Shown one piece after another: positions 45,836 through 54,358 of a stretch of DNA of 64,000 nucleotides. The translations under genes were made by a program, and so were the position numbers. The notes beneath the pieces were generated by a model, which saw nothing but the letters and a program-made list of their open reading frames with translations, was not told where the DNA came from and searched no databases. How positions within the stretch are numbered: the stretch's first letter is position 1; each line of letters begins with the position of its first letter. This stretch comes from Roseateles toxinivorans (GTDB lineage Bacteria; Pseudomonadota; Gammaproteobacteria; Burkholderiales; Burkholderiaceae_C), in NCBI RefSeq assembly GCF_004362525.1, contig NZ_SNXS01000001.1, positions 110,520-174,519 of the forward strand, read 5' to 3'.

Positions 45836-45863
45836 GGCGCTCTACCGACTGAGCTATCGAGGA
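45788..45863 (-). tRNA. tRNA-Asn(GTT), integration target
   Basis: 76 nt with encoded CCA. Acceptor TCCTCGA pairs with TCGAGGA, D arm GCTC...GAGC, anticodon loop CTGTTAA with anticodon GTT, T arm CCTGG-TTCGAGC-CCAGG. It is intact despite insertions at its 3' end because each element restores the 3' part. Confidence 0.97.
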
Positions 45864-45916
45864 ATTGTTCGGTGGTGCTAGGGCGCGCTGAAAACAGCAG
45901 GCCCTCATAAATTGAA

Positions 45917-45948
45917 AAACCCGCTTCACTTTGATGTGAAGCGGGTTT
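45917..45948 (-). terminator. Terminator between the two tRNA-Asn genes
   Basis: AAACCCGCTTCAC pairs with GTGAAGCGGGTTT around a 6-nt loop, followed by TTTTTC after the stem on the minus strand's run. The two tRNAs are thus probably transcribed separately. Confidence 0.85.
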
Positions 45949-45963
45949 CCGTCTTCTTTTCTG

Positions 45964-46039
45964 TGGCTCCTCGACCTGGGCTCGAACCAGGGACCTACGG
46001 ATTAACAGTCCGGCGCTCTACCGACTGAGCTATCGAGGA
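45964..46039 (-). tRNA. tRNA-Asn(GTT), second copy
   Basis: 76 nt, identical to the first tRNA-Asn including CCA. It offers a second possible integration site and can keep asparagine decoding going while the other copy is a target. Confidence 0.97.
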
Positions 46040-46075
46040 ACAGAGCCTCGCATTATAGACTGATTTTCTGGTGAC

Positions 46076-48205
46076 TCACAACTGGATTTCCAAACTGGCG
46101 CGCCAGGTGCGCGGGGCCAGCGGATAGAGGTAGCTGTGCTCGTACTGGTAGGGCGATTCCTTCCAGGCGCGGCGGTTGGTGAGGTTGTCCACGCCCACGC
46201 GCCAGGTCAGCAGCTGGCGGCCCCAGGTCTGGTCGAGGCGGGCGCCGGCGTCCAGGCGCGTCCAGCCGGGGATGCTGAGGCTGTTGTCGGGCAGCACCGG
46301 GCGCGGGCCCTCGTAGACCAGGCCGGCCTGGAGTTGCAGGCCGGGCAGGGCGGCGATGGCCTGGCGGGCCTGCAGCTTCAGGGTCGTCTCGGGCACATTC
46401 TCCTTCTTCAGGCCGTTCAGGCTGGCGTCTATGCTGCCCTGGCGGCGTGCCCGCAGCTTCATTGCGCTGACCAGCAGGCCGCCGCCGGTCCACTTCAAGT
46501 CGGCCTGCGCCTCCAGGCCGCGGTGGTGGGCCTCGCCGTCGGCCTGGCGCACGCAGCTGTTGGCCGCGCTGCAGGCGCCGATGTCGCGCCACAGCGGCTG
46601 CTTGACGTCGAACCAGTTGACCGACCAGTCCACCGTATTGCTGCCGGCCTTGAGACCGAACTCGAACTGCTCGCTCTTCAGCGCGGCCAGAGCCTGGCCG
46701 GCATTGCGGTAGCGGCTGCGGTTGGGCACCACCTCGGACTGCACGCCCTGACCCCAGCTGGCATAGAGCATGTGCTGGGCGCTGAGCGCGTAGCTGATGC
46801 CCAGCCAGGGGGTGGTGAAGCCTTGCGCGTAGCCGGTGGCACGCGAGCCATCGGTGCGCACGCTGTCGCGGTGCAGGCGGGTGTGGCGCAGGCCCAGCCA
46901 GGCCTGCCATTGCTCGCTGAAGCGGATGGCATCGCGCACATACAGCTCGGTGCTTCGCTCGTCGCGCAGCGTGTTCTCGTCGGTCAGGCTGGGGTCGGCC
47001 GTGGTGGGTACCTGGCCGCTGATATTGCCGGTGCCGGCCCAGTTGTACGCCTGGCGCTGGAAGCGGCTCTTGAAGCGGGTGAGCAGCACACCGGTGTTGA
47101 TGTCATGGCGCAGGCCGGCGGTGACGAACTTGCCGGCAAGCGACAGGTCCAGCGCATCGCTGTTGCGGCGCTCGTTCTCGCTGCGGAAGTCGTACATGTC
47201 GAAGTCGCCATTGGGGCAGTAGCGGTCGGCGTAGTAGGTGCCGTCGGCGGCGCTGCAGCCGAAGGGGTAGGCCAGGCGGTCATCGGTGGTGAGGCGTTGC
47301 ACGCCCAGGTGCGCCTGGGCGCGCCAGTCGGCGCTCAGGCGCTGCTGCACGCGCACAGAGGCGGTCTGGTTGTCGAACACCACCGGCTGCGACCAGGCCT
47401 GGTTGTTCAGGTTGATGCGCGGATCGATGGCCTTGGGGTCGGGCAGTGTGTTGCCCAGCAGGCTGAAACCGGGCTGGCTGGGCTGGCTCTGGCGATTCAG
47501 CTCGAACTCGGCCTCGACGCGGGTGTCGGGCGACAGCAACCAGTCGCCGGCCATGGCCAGCAGATGGCGCTCGCCCTTCGCATCGCGGAGCTGCGGGTCA
47601 AGGTGCGCGGCGCTGGCGTTGACGCGCAGGCCGAACACCGGACCGAAGCGATGGTTCCAATCCAGCCCGGCCTCGACCGTGCCGCGTTCGCTATAGCCCA
47701 GGCTCAGGCTGGTGAAGTCGGTGGCCAGCGGGCGCTTGACGATCATGTTCACCAGGCCACCGGGGGCGCTGGTGCCGGCCTGTATGCCGCTGGTGCCCTT
47801 GAGCACTTCCAGCGCCGACTTGTTGCCCAGCGGCAGCGCCGTCTCGGCGTTGATGGGCAGGCCGTCGCGTCGGTAGTTGAAGCGGTTGTCCAGGTCGAAG
47901 CCGCGGATCTTCAGGTAGGAGACATAGCCCTGCGAGTTGTAGGCATCGCTGAGGCTGGCGTCCAGCGTGGTGATGCCAGCCAGCGAGCTGATGCCCAGGT
48001 CGTTCAGGCGCTCACTGTTCAACACCGTGGCCTGCATCGGCAGCTTGGCTATCGGCGTGTCGCCAAAGCCGCCCACGGACACCGGCGTATCGACCGAGCG
48101 GCCGCTGACCGACACGGTGGGCAGCGTTTGCGCGAATGCAGCCGTGCCGCAAACAAGGCCGGCCGCAGCGGCCAGCAGGGACTTCATGGGAATGTGATGT
48201 GCCAT
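46076..48205 (-). CDS. TonB-dependent outer membrane receptor, probable thiamine/precursor uptake
   Basis: 709 aa from ATG 48205 (MAHHIPMKSLL); ATG 48187 is an alternative. A signal peptide ends at AFAQ. The TonB box region LPTVSVSGR, plug domain (PIAKLPMQATVLNSERLNDLG, LEVLKGTSGIQAGTSAPGGLVNMIVKRP) and a long beta-barrel follow, ending WRASLEIQL. It resembles siderophore-type receptors in sequence, but a TPP riboswitch lies 86 nt upstream, so thiamine, its phosphates or precursors are the likely substrate. It is repressed when TPP is plentiful. Upstream in-frame codons come from the riboswitch and are not part of the protein. Confidence 0.88.
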   Translation of the reverse strand: MAHHIPMKSLLAAAAGLVCGTAAFAQTLPTVSVSGRSVDTPVSVGGFGDTPIAKLPMQATVLNSERLNDLGISSLAGITTLDASLSDAYNSQGYVSYLKIRGFDLDNRFNYRRDGLPINAETALPLGNKSALEVLKGTSGIQAGTSAPGGLVNMIVKRPLATDFTSLSLGYSERGTVEAGLDWNHRFGPVFGLRVNASAAHLDPQLRDAKGERHLLAMAGDWLLSPDTRVEAEFELNRQSQPSQPGFSLLGNTLPDPKAIDPRINLNNQAWSQPVVFDNQTASVRVQQRLSADWRAQAHLGVQRLTTDDRLAYPFGCSAADGTYYADRYCPNGDFDMYDFRSENERRNSDALDLSLAGKFVTAGLRHDINTGVLLTRFKSRFQRQAYNWAGTGNISGQVPTTADPSLTDENTLRDERSTELYVRDAIRFSEQWQAWLGLRHTRLHRDSVRTDGSRATGYAQGFTTPWLGISYALSAQHMLYASWGQGVQSEVVPNRSRYRNAGQALAALKSEQFEFGLKAGSNTVDWSVNWFDVKQPLWRDIGACSAANSCVRQADGEAHHRGLEAQADLKWTGGGLLVSAMKLRARRQGSIDASLNGLKKENVPETTLKLQARQAIAALPGLQLQAGLVYEGPRPVLPDNSLSIPGWTRLDAGARLDQTWGRQLLTWRVGVDNLTNRRAWKESPYQYEHSYLYPLAPRTWRASLEIQL

Positions 48206-48290
48206 CTTGGGTACAGACAGATGGCAGGTCGGCTCGACAGGGCCCGAGCGTCCGAGAGAAAGGACAGAGTGACGGCGGGCTTGATGCGTG

Positions 48291-48365
48291 CTTCCCTGCG
48301 CGAGGATTACCTCAATCAGGTTCAAAGGGACTTTCTCAGTCGAACCTTTCGGTTCAACACCCCTA
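48291..48365 (-). promoter_or_regulatory. TPP (THI element) riboswitch
   Basis: The minus strand contains the conserved blocks GGGGTG, then ACTGAGA, CCCTTTGAACCTGAT, GAGGTAATCCTCGC and GCAGGGAAG in the order of the thi-box. It lies in the leader of the TonB-dependent receptor. When TPP binds, expression of the receptor should fall. Confidence 0.93.
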
Positions 48366-48426
48366 GCGAGTGGCTGCAGGCACTTGATCCTGCAGCGGGT
48401 GCGATTGTAGCTGCGTTGGAATAGAC

Positions 48427-48449
48427 AAAGCCCACGCGGGGTGGGCTTT
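48427..48449 (-). terminator. Terminator of the fdxA-fnr transcript
   Basis: AAAGCCCAC pairs with GTGGGCTTT around a 5-nt loop, 49 nt after the reductase stop. It also shields the receptor's leader from read-through. Confidence 0.75.
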
Positions 48450-48498
48450 GGCGGCGGGGCTCTGCTGGGCCCCGCATTGCATGCGGGCTAGGAACGGT

Positions 48499-49599
48499 TC
48501 AGTCGAAGACTGGCGACTCCACGCCGAGCACCTTGTGCAGCTTCGGGCTGGTGGTGGTGTACTGCAGGTGGATGCGCTTTTCCGGGAAGATATAGGGCGC
48601 GGCACCGAAGGCGGCGAGCGCTGCCTCGTGGAAGCCCGACAGGATCAGCTTTTTCTTGCCCGGATAGACGTTCACGTCACCGACGGCGAAGATGCCCGGC
48701 GTGCTGGTCTGGAATTTCTCGGTGTCGACAACGATCTGCTTGCGGTCGATGTTCAGGCCCCATTCGGCGATCGGGCCCAGCTTCGGGCTCAGGCCGAAGA
48801 ACACCAGCACCTGGTCGCAGGGCACGACGCGCGTCACGCCGTCACCGCCGGTGACCTTGACCGCGTTCAGCGTGCCGCCGTCTTCGACGATGTCGGTGAC
48901 CTGGCCGACGATGAACTGCATCTCGTAGTTGTCGCACAGCTCCTTCATCTTGGCCACATTGGCCGGCGCGGCACGGAAGCCGTCGCGGCGATGGACCAGG
49001 ATCACGCTCTCGGCCTTGTTCGGGCCGTCGTTGACGAAGTTCAGCGCCCAGTCGAGGGCCGAGTCACCGCCGCCTACGACCACCAGGTTCTTGCCGGCGA
49101 ACTGTTCGGGGTTGCGCACGCGGTAGTGCAGCTGGGTGCCGTCGTACTTCTCGATGCCATCGACCTTCAGGGTGCGAGGCTGGAACGAGCCCACGCCGCC
49201 GGCGATGAAGATGGTCTTGGTGAGGAAGGTCGTGCCCTTGCTCGTCGCCACAAAGAAGCGGCCGTCATCCAGACCCTCGACGGTGGTGACCTCCTGGCCC
49301 AGATGGAAGGTCGCGCCGAAGGGCTCGATCTGCTTCATCAGGTTGTCGGTCAGCTCCTTGCCGGTGCACACGGGCACGGCCGGGATGTCGTAGATCGGCT
49401 TGTCGGGATACAGCTCTATGCATTGGCCGCCGGGATAGGCCAGCGAATCGATGATGTGGGCCTTGATCTCAAGCAGGCCCAGCTCGAACACCTGGAACAG
49501 GCCCACGGGGCCCGCGCCGACGATGACGGCATCGGTCTCAATCGCGCCTTCATGGGCGAGGGCGGTCTCTTTGATTTCTTGGTTCACTTGCAGGTCCAT
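48499..49599 (-). CDS. Ferredoxin/flavodoxin-NADP reductase, thioredoxin reductase-like type
   Basis: 366 aa. FAD site [17 protein letters not shown] near residue 25, then [16 protein letters not shown]-binding [14 protein letters not shown] (~170), and C-terminal [29 protein letters not shown]. The cysteine pair of thioredoxin reductases is absent, as in the YumC-type FNR family. It moves electrons between NADPH and ferredoxin. It lies 12 nt after fdxA, so both form an operon, next to the sulfate assimilation genes. Confidence 0.9.
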   Translation of the reverse strand: MDLQVNQEIKETALAHEGAIETDAVIVGAGPVGLFQVFELGLLEIKAHIIDSLAYPGGQCIELYPDKPIYDIPAVPVCTGKELTDNLMKQIEPFGATFHLGQEVTTVEGLDDGRFFVATSKGTTFLTKTIFIAGGVGSFQPRTLKVDGIEKYDGTQLHYRVRNPEQFAGKNLVVVGGGDSALDWALNFVNDGPNKAESVILVHRRDGFRAAPANVAKMKELCDNYEMQFIVGQVTDIVEDGGTLNAVKVTGGDGVTRVVPCDQVLVFFGLSPKLGPIAEWGLNIDRKQIVVDTEKFQTSTPGIFAVGDVNVYPGKKKLILSGFHEAALAAFGAAPYIFPEKRIHLQYTTTSPKLHKVLGVESPVFD

Positions 49600-49611
49600 C
49601 GGCGGCTCGTT

Positions 49612-49935
49612 TCAGCGTATCAGTTCAGACAATTTGTCGGTGCGGTCTTTCCACTCATCGGCATCGGGCAACGGGCCCTTGCGTTTGGTGATACTGGGCC
49701 ACTTGCGGGACAGATCTGCGTTGATCTTGATCATGTGCTGCTGATTGCCCGGCACATCTTCCTCGGGCACGATGGCGTTCACCGGGCACTCGGGGATGCA
49801 CACGGCGCAGTCGATGCACTCGTCCGGGTCGATGGTGAGGAAGTTGGGGCCCTCACGGAAGCAGTCGACGGGGCAGACATCGACGCAGTCGGTGTACTTG
49901 CAGCGGATGCACGATTCGAGAACGACGTGGGTCAT
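49612..49935 (-). CDS. fdxA: Seven-iron ferredoxin FdxA
   Basis: 107 aa from the ATG at 49935. Cluster ligands CIRCKYTDCVDVCPVDCF and CIDCAVCIPECPVNAI bind a [3Fe-4S] and a [4Fe-4S] cluster, as in FdxA of Azotobacter and other proteobacteria. The C-terminal extension (NADLSRKWPSITKRKGPLPDADEWKDR) is normal for the family. It is the likely redox partner of the reductase encoded just downstream and possibly of the sulfite reductase. Confidence 0.93.
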   Translation of the reverse strand: MTHVVLESCIRCKYTDCVDVCPVDCFREGPNFLTIDPDECIDCAVCIPECPVNAIVPEEDVPGNQQHMIKINADLSRKWPSITKRKGPLPDADEWKDRTDKLSELIR

Positions 49936-50016
49936 GGAGCAACTCTGATGGAGGCCTGGGTTGCCGCGGCTCAAACCTCCTGGTCTGGCGCGGGTCGTAA
50001 GGGAAAACGCGTGATT

Positions 50017-50796
50017 TTAGACGGGGATGGCCCTGTTTGACCCATGAGGCATGTCAAGGCGAAGGGACTTTGCGGGCTTTTGCGCTGCGGAATGCACCGG
50101 AATCAACGCTTTGGCGCCCGCGCCCACCGTCACCACGGCCGGCCGGCCCCGGTGCAGCATGGCGGCGGCGGCCAGGCTGGCGACCGTGTGGTCGCTGGCA
50201 ATCTGGTCCATGCAGCCGGCCCGCGAGACCACGCAGATGGGCGTGTCGGCCGGCCAACCGGCCTCCAGCAGCTTGCGCGATAGCGTCGGCAGCTGGCGCC
50301 CGGCCATGTAGAACACCTCGGTGTCGGCGCTGCGGGCGGCCTGCAGCTCGCCCTCGCGCGTCATCGCCGTGGTCAGGCTGACGCTGCGGCCGGTGCCGCG
50401 GCGGGTCAGCGGGCGTTGGGTGAGGGCTGCGGCGGCAATCGCGGCGGTAACGCCGGGCACGACCTCGCACTCGATGTCGGCCTCATGCAGGGCCAGCAGC
50501 TCTTCTTCGAGGCGGCCGAACACGCTCGGGTCGCCCCCCTTGAGCCGCACCACCTGCTGGCTGCTGCCGTACTTGACCAGCTTGGCATTGATGGCGGTCT
50601 GGGCCGTGCTGTCGCAAAAGCCGCGCTTGCCCACGTCTATCCACTGGGCGTGCGGGGCCAGGTCGCGCAGGGCCGGGTCGGTCAGTGCATCGAAAAGCAC
50701 CACCTCGGCGGCTGCCAGCGCGCGGGCGCCGCGCACGGTGATCAGATCGGCGGCGCCGGGGCCGGCACCGACGAAGACGACGCGTCCGGTGCTCAT
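50017..50796 (-). CDS. cobA: Uroporphyrinogen-III C-methyltransferase
   Basis: 259 aa. SUMT pattern: VGAGPGAADLITVRGARALAAAEVVLFD at the start, VRLKGGDPSVFGRLEEE, VVPGVTAAIAAAAL, RGTGRSVSLTTA. It makes precorrin-2 from uroporphyrinogen III, the first step to siroheme. It is the last gene of the sulfate operon and overlaps cysN by one base, which fits its job of supplying siroheme to CysI. The dehydrogenase/chelatase domains of CysG are not fused here. Confidence 0.93.
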   Translation of the reverse strand: MSTGRVVFVGAGPGAADLITVRGARALAAAEVVLFDALTDPALRDLAPHAQWIDVGKRGFCDSTAQTAINAKLVKYGSSQQVVRLKGGDPSVFGRLEEELLALHEADIECEVVPGVTAAIAAAALTQRPLTRRGTGRSVSLTTAMTREGELQAARSADTEVFYMAGRQLPTLSRKLLEAGWPADTPICVVSRAGCMDQIASDHTVASLAAAAMLHRGRPAVVTVGAGAKALIPVHSAAQKPAKSLRLDMPHGSNRAIPV

Positions 50797-52103
50797 TACG
50801 CCTCCTTGCTCACCAGCAGCGCGCCGCTGGTCCGGTTGGTGGTGGGGTCGACGACGATCAGCGCCCCGCCAACGCGGTTGTCCGCATAGGCCTCCACCGG
50901 CAGCGCCTGCTGGGTCTGGATCTGCACATGGCCGATCTCGTTGACGGCCAGCTGCTCGGCATCGCTCTCCTGCAGGCTGTGGATGTCCAGCCGATGGCGG
51001 ATGGCGGTGATGCGGGCCTGCGTCCAGCGGTTGCCATGGCGCACCCAGTATTTGCGGCCGACGACGGCCGGCTCGGTGTCCAGCCAGGCCAGGGTCGCCT
51101 CGAACTCCTGCTTGGGCGTGGCCGTGCCGGGGGTGACGATCCAGTCGCCGCGTGACACGTCGAGTTGCCGATCCAGCACCAGCCCGGCCGACTCGCCGGC
51201 CACGCTGCGCTCAACGACGCTGCCGGCCCGGCGCACCTGGGCCACGATGGCCTGCTGGCCGCTGGGCAGTATCTGCACCGCGTCACCGGCCTTGACCTGG
51301 CCGTGGGCGATGCGGCCCCACAGGGTTCTGGGCTGGTTGCCGGTGCCTTCACCCTCGCGGGCGACGTACTGCACCGGCTGCAGCAGATTGCATTCGACCT
51401 TCTCCTGCACGCTGGGCAGGCTTTCGAGCACCTGCAGCAGCGACGGGCCCTGGTACCAGGTGGCGTCCAGCGGCTGGGTGACGTTGTCGCCGCGCAGGGC
51501 GGACACCGGCACGATGGCTGCGACTTCGATGCCGGCCTGGCGTGCAAAGGCCTTCAGTGCCAGGCTGACCGCTTCGAAGGCCGGGCCGGGGTCGGCCACG
51601 GCGTCGAGCTTGTTGACGGCAAAGACGATGCTGGGCACGCGCAGCAGATGGGCCAGCAGGCTGTGGCGTCGCGTTTGCGGCAGCAGGACGACCGGGCTTT
51701 GGGTGGTGTCCAGCTTGGTGATGTCCACCAGCACGACCGCTGCGTCACTCCCGGCCGCTGCCGTGACCATATTCCGCGTGTACTGCTCATGCCCCGGCGC
51801 ATCGGCAATGATGAACTTGCGGTGCTTGGTGGCGAAGTAGCGGTAGGCCACGTCGATGGTGATGCCCTGCTCGCGCTCGGCTTCCAGGCCATCGGTCAAG
51901 AGGCTCAAGTCGATCGGTTGGCCTGCCGCTCGCTTTTCCAGCGTGTCGAGCTGGTCGGCCAGGATGGCGCGGGAATCGAACAGCAGGCGACCGATCAGGG
52001 TGCTCTTGCCGTCATCGACGCTGCCGGCGGTCAGGAAGCGCAAGGCGCGGTGATTGGTATCAACGTCCTGGTCGTGGATCAAGTGGTTCAGTACAGCGCT
52101 CAT
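50796..52103 (-). CDS. cysN: Sulfate adenylyltransferase subunit 1 (GTPase) CysN
   Basis: 435 aa. GTPase motifs: GSVDDGKSTLIGRLL (G1), DAPGHEQYTRNM (G3), NKLD (G4), followed by two beta-barrel domains. It drives APS synthesis by CysD through GTP hydrolysis. No APS kinase (CysC) domain is fused, consistent with the direct APS reduction route of this operon. ATG overlaps the cysD stop as TGATG. Confidence 0.96.
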   Translation of the reverse strand: MSAVLNHLIHDQDVDTNHRALRFLTAGSVDDGKSTLIGRLLFDSRAILADQLDTLEKRAAGQPIDLSLLTDGLEAEREQGITIDVAYRYFATKHRKFIIADAPGHEQYTRNMVTAAAGSDAAVVLVDITKLDTTQSPVVLLPQTRRHSLLAHLLRVPSIVFAVNKLDAVADPGPAFEAVSLALKAFARQAGIEVAAIVPVSALRGDNVTQPLDATWYQGPSLLQVLESLPSVQEKVECNLLQPVQYVAREGEGTGNQPRTLWGRIAHGQVKAGDAVQILPSGQQAIVAQVRRAGSVVERSVAGESAGLVLDRQLDVSRGDWIVTPGTATPKQEFEATLAWLDTEPAVVGRKYWVRHGNRWTQARITAIRHRLDIHSLQESDAEQLAVNEIGHVQIQTQQALPVEAYADNRVGGALIVVDPTTNRTSGALLVSKEA

Positions 52104-53062
52104 CAGAAGTAGCCCTCTTTCTTGCGGCGTTCCATAGACGAATCCGAGGTGCGGTCGTCCATGCGCGTGGCGCCGCGCTCGCTGACCGTGACGGTCAGGG
52201 TTTCGGCAACGATGTCGGCGGCCGTTTCGGCGTCGCTCTCCACCGGGCAGGTGCAGGTCATGTCACCGACGGTGCGGAATCGCACTTCGGCCGTTTCGAC
52301 CACCTCGCCGGCCTCGGGCGGCGTGACCTCGGTCAGCGGCACCAAGAGGCCCTTGCGGCGGATGACCTGGCGGTCATGCTTGAAATAGAGGCTGGGCAGC
52401 GGGATGTTCTCGCGGTTGATGTAGAGCCACACATCGAGCTCGGTCCAGTTCGAGATCGGGAAGGCGCGGAAGTGTTCGCCCGGGCGGATGCGGGTGTTGA
52501 ACAGATTCCACAGCTCGGGACGCTGTTCCTTGGGCTGCCATTGGCCGAACGAGTCGCGGTGGCTGAAGATGCGTTCCTTGGCGCGGGCTTTTTCTTCATC
52601 GCGGCGGGCGCCGCCGATCAAGACGTCGAAGCGGTGTTCTTCGATTGCTTCGAGCAGGGTCACGGTCTGGTGGCCGTTGCGGGATTCCAGTGGGTGCGAC
52701 AGGCGCACCGTGCCCTTGGCGATCGACTCGTCCATGTGGGCGACGATCAGGCGCTCGCCCATCTCGGCGATGCGCTGGTCGCGGAACGCTATCACCTCGG
52801 GGAAGTTGTGGCCGGTGTCGACGTGCAAGAGCGGGAAGGGCAGGCGGCCCTTGAACTCCTTGCCGGACACGTGGTTCTTGAAGGCCTTCTCGGCCAGACG
52901 CAGCACGACGCAGGAGTCCTTGCCGCTGGAGAACAGCAGCGCCGGGCGCTCGAACGCCGCGGCCACTTCGCGAAGGATGAAGATGGCTTCCTCTTCCAGA
53001 TGGTCGAGGTGACGGTGGTCCAGATCGGGCAGCAGCTTGTCAATGTTCACGGGGGCGTTCAT
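52103..53062 (-). CDS. cysD: Sulfate adenylyltransferase subunit 2 CysD
   Basis: 319 aa from the ATG at 53062 (GAAGGAG 8 nt upstream), which overlaps the cysH stop. PP-loop LLFSSGKDSCVVLRLAEKAF, HVDTGHNFPEVIAFRD, GGARRDEEKARAKERIFSHRD and QWQPKEQRPELWNLFN are all in place. With CysN it converts sulfate and ATP to APS. Confidence 0.97.
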   Translation of the reverse strand: MNAPVNIDKLLPDLDHRHLDHLEEEAIFILREVAAAFERPALLFSSGKDSCVVLRLAEKAFKNHVSGKEFKGRLPFPLLHVDTGHNFPEVIAFRDQRIAEMGERLIVAHMDESIAKGTVRLSHPLESRNGHQTVTLLEAIEEHRFDVLIGGARRDEEKARAKERIFSHRDSFGQWQPKEQRPELWNLFNTRIRPGEHFRAFPISNWTELDVWLYINRENIPLPSLYFKHDRQVIRRKGLLVPLTEVTPPEAGEVVETAEVRFRTVGDMTCTCPVESDAETAADIVAETLTVTVSERGATRMDDRTSDSSMERRKKEGYF

Positions 53063-53838
53063 GCCGTTGCTCCTTCGGTTTTCTTCACATGCAGGCCGCA
53101 TTCCTTGGCCGACTCGTCCTCCCACCACCAGCGGCCGGCGCGGAAGTCCTCGCCGACGGCGATCGCGCGGGTGCAGGGTTCGCAACCTATGCTGGGCATG
53201 AACTGGTCATGCAGCGCGTTGAAGGGCACATCGAAGGTCTCGATGTAGTGCCACACGTCGGCCCAGCTCCAGTCGGCCAGCGCGTTGAACTTGACGCGGC
53301 CCTGCGCGTCCAGCTCGTCGAAGGGCACGACCGCGCGGTTGGCCGACTGCTCGCGGCGCAGGCCGGTGATCCAGCCGGTGCGACCGGCCAGCATGCGTGA
53401 CAGGGGTTCCAGCTTGCGGATGCCGCAGCATTCCTTGCGCAGGGCCAGGCTTTCGTACATCGCCTTTTCGCCGCGCACGCGGACGAAATGGATCACGCTG
53501 TCGTGCACGGGACTGAACACCTCGACCTTGCGGCCATAGCGGGCCTCGATCTGTGGAATCAGCGCCAGGGTTTCGCTGTGCAGCTTGCCGGTGTCCAGCG
53601 TAGCGATGGCGATCGGCAGTTTGTGGCGGGCGATCAGGTCGGTGATGACCATGTCTTCGGCGCCCAGGCTGGTGGACTGCACCAGGCCGGCGCCATGTCG
53701 GGCGGCGGCGGCCTGCAGCCGCTCGACGGCTGAGGCCAGGCGCTCGGCAAAGCCGGCCGTCTCACGGGCATACAGCCCAATGGCCGAGGCGGTGGCCGGA
53801 CCGCCGATGGGGGAGAGCATGGAAACTGCTTCGCTCAT
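53059..53838 (-). CDS. cysH: Adenylylsulfate (APS) reductase CysH, iron-sulfur type
   Basis: 259 aa from the ATG at 53838. PP-loop-like STSLGAEDMVI, IATLDTGKLHSET, and the [4Fe-4S] ligand pairs KECCGIRK and GCEPC, with the catalytic ECGLH at the C-terminus. The two cysteine pairs mark the APS-reducing type rather than the PAPS type. It reduces APS to sulfite with thioredoxin or glutaredoxin. It overlaps both neighbours (TGATG with the DUF934 gene, ATGA with cysD). Confidence 0.95.
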   Translation of the reverse strand: MSEAVSMLSPIGGPATASAIGLYARETAGFAERLASAVERLQAAAARHGAGLVQSTSLGAEDMVITDLIARHKLPIAIATLDTGKLHSETLALIPQIEARYGRKVEVFSPVHDSVIHFVRVRGEKAMYESLALRKECCGIRKLEPLSRMLAGRTGWITGLRREQSANRAVVPFDELDAQGRVKFNALADWSWADVWHYIETFDVPFNALHDQFMPSIGCEPCTRAIAVGEDFRAGRWWWEDESAKECGLHVKKTEGATA

Positions 53839-54347
53839 CACAGCACCTGTGCCGCTGGTTGCTCGGCCGACTTCAGGAACCAGGGCCGGTTGTCCTGCGT
53901 GTCGCCCTGGTAGTGGGCCGGGAAGAATCCCAGCGCGCGCTGGGCCGCGTTGATGCTCTGGTCATGGCGCAGCACGACGGCATCGAAACCGGTGCGCTGC
54001 AGCAGTTGCAGCATGTCGACCAGCACGTCGCCGATGGCGCGCACCTCGCCGGCATAGCGGTAGCGCGAGCGCAGCAGGCGGGCTTGGCTGTAGGCGCGGC
54101 CGTCCACCCACTTGGGGAACTGCAGCACGATCAGGCTCAGGCGGGGCAGGTCCTGCTCCAGCGTCTCGATGTCGGCGTCATTGGGCACGATCACGCCGGT
54201 GGCCAGGCCCGCGGGCCAATGGTCGCGCACGGCATGCCATTGCTCCAGGCTCAAGAGCAGGTGGGGGCGGGGATCGGGATCGGGCTTGGGTCCGTCTTCG
54301 CCAATCACCTGGTGCCAGGCGTCTTGATGGGTGTCAATGAACTTCAT
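53838..54347 (-). CDS. DUF934 protein of the sulfate operon
   Basis: 169 aa from the ATG at 54347 (AAGGA 7 nt upstream). Pattern LATGVIVPNDADIETLEQDLPRLSLIVLQFPKWVDGRAYSQARLLRSRYRYAGEVRAIGDVLVDMLQLLQRTGFDAVVLR is characteristic of DUF934, a family nearly always found between cysI and cysH. Role unknown, thought to support sulfite reductase function. It starts 11 nt after the cysI stop. Confidence 0.9.
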   Translation of the reverse strand: MKFIDTHQDAWHQVIGEDGPKPDPDPRPHLLLSLEQWHAVRDHWPAGLATGVIVPNDADIETLEQDLPRLSLIVLQFPKWVDGRAYSQARLLRSRYRYAGEVRAIGDVLVDMLQLLQRTGFDAVVLRHDQSINAAQRALGFFPAHYQGDTQDNRPWFLKSAEQPAAQVL

Positions 54348-54358
54348 GTCGTGATCCT

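Larger units (their letters stand above)
27715..45863. mobile_element. Element B: P4-satellite-like island in tRNA-Asn
   Basis: It is bounded by att site 2 on the left and the intact tRNA-Asn on the right. It has a P4-type integrase, a primase-helicase replication protein with iteron-like repeats, an antirestriction protein and mixed cargo, several parts lower in GC than the surroundings. No structural phage genes or conjugation genes were seen. The exact right limit is unclear because the last gene (glutaredoxin-like) and its flank duplicate chromosomal DNA. Confidence 0.75.

Noticed and set aside
48206-48325. Longer N-terminus of the TonB receptor
   Set aside because: These codons are read from the TPP riboswitch leader and lie ahead of the signal peptide.
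46136-48424. Long plus-strand open frame (762 codons) opposite the TonB receptor
   Set aside because: Antisense shadow of a GC-rich gene; no RBS, low-complexity Ala/Gly/Val/Gln composition, no recognisable domain.
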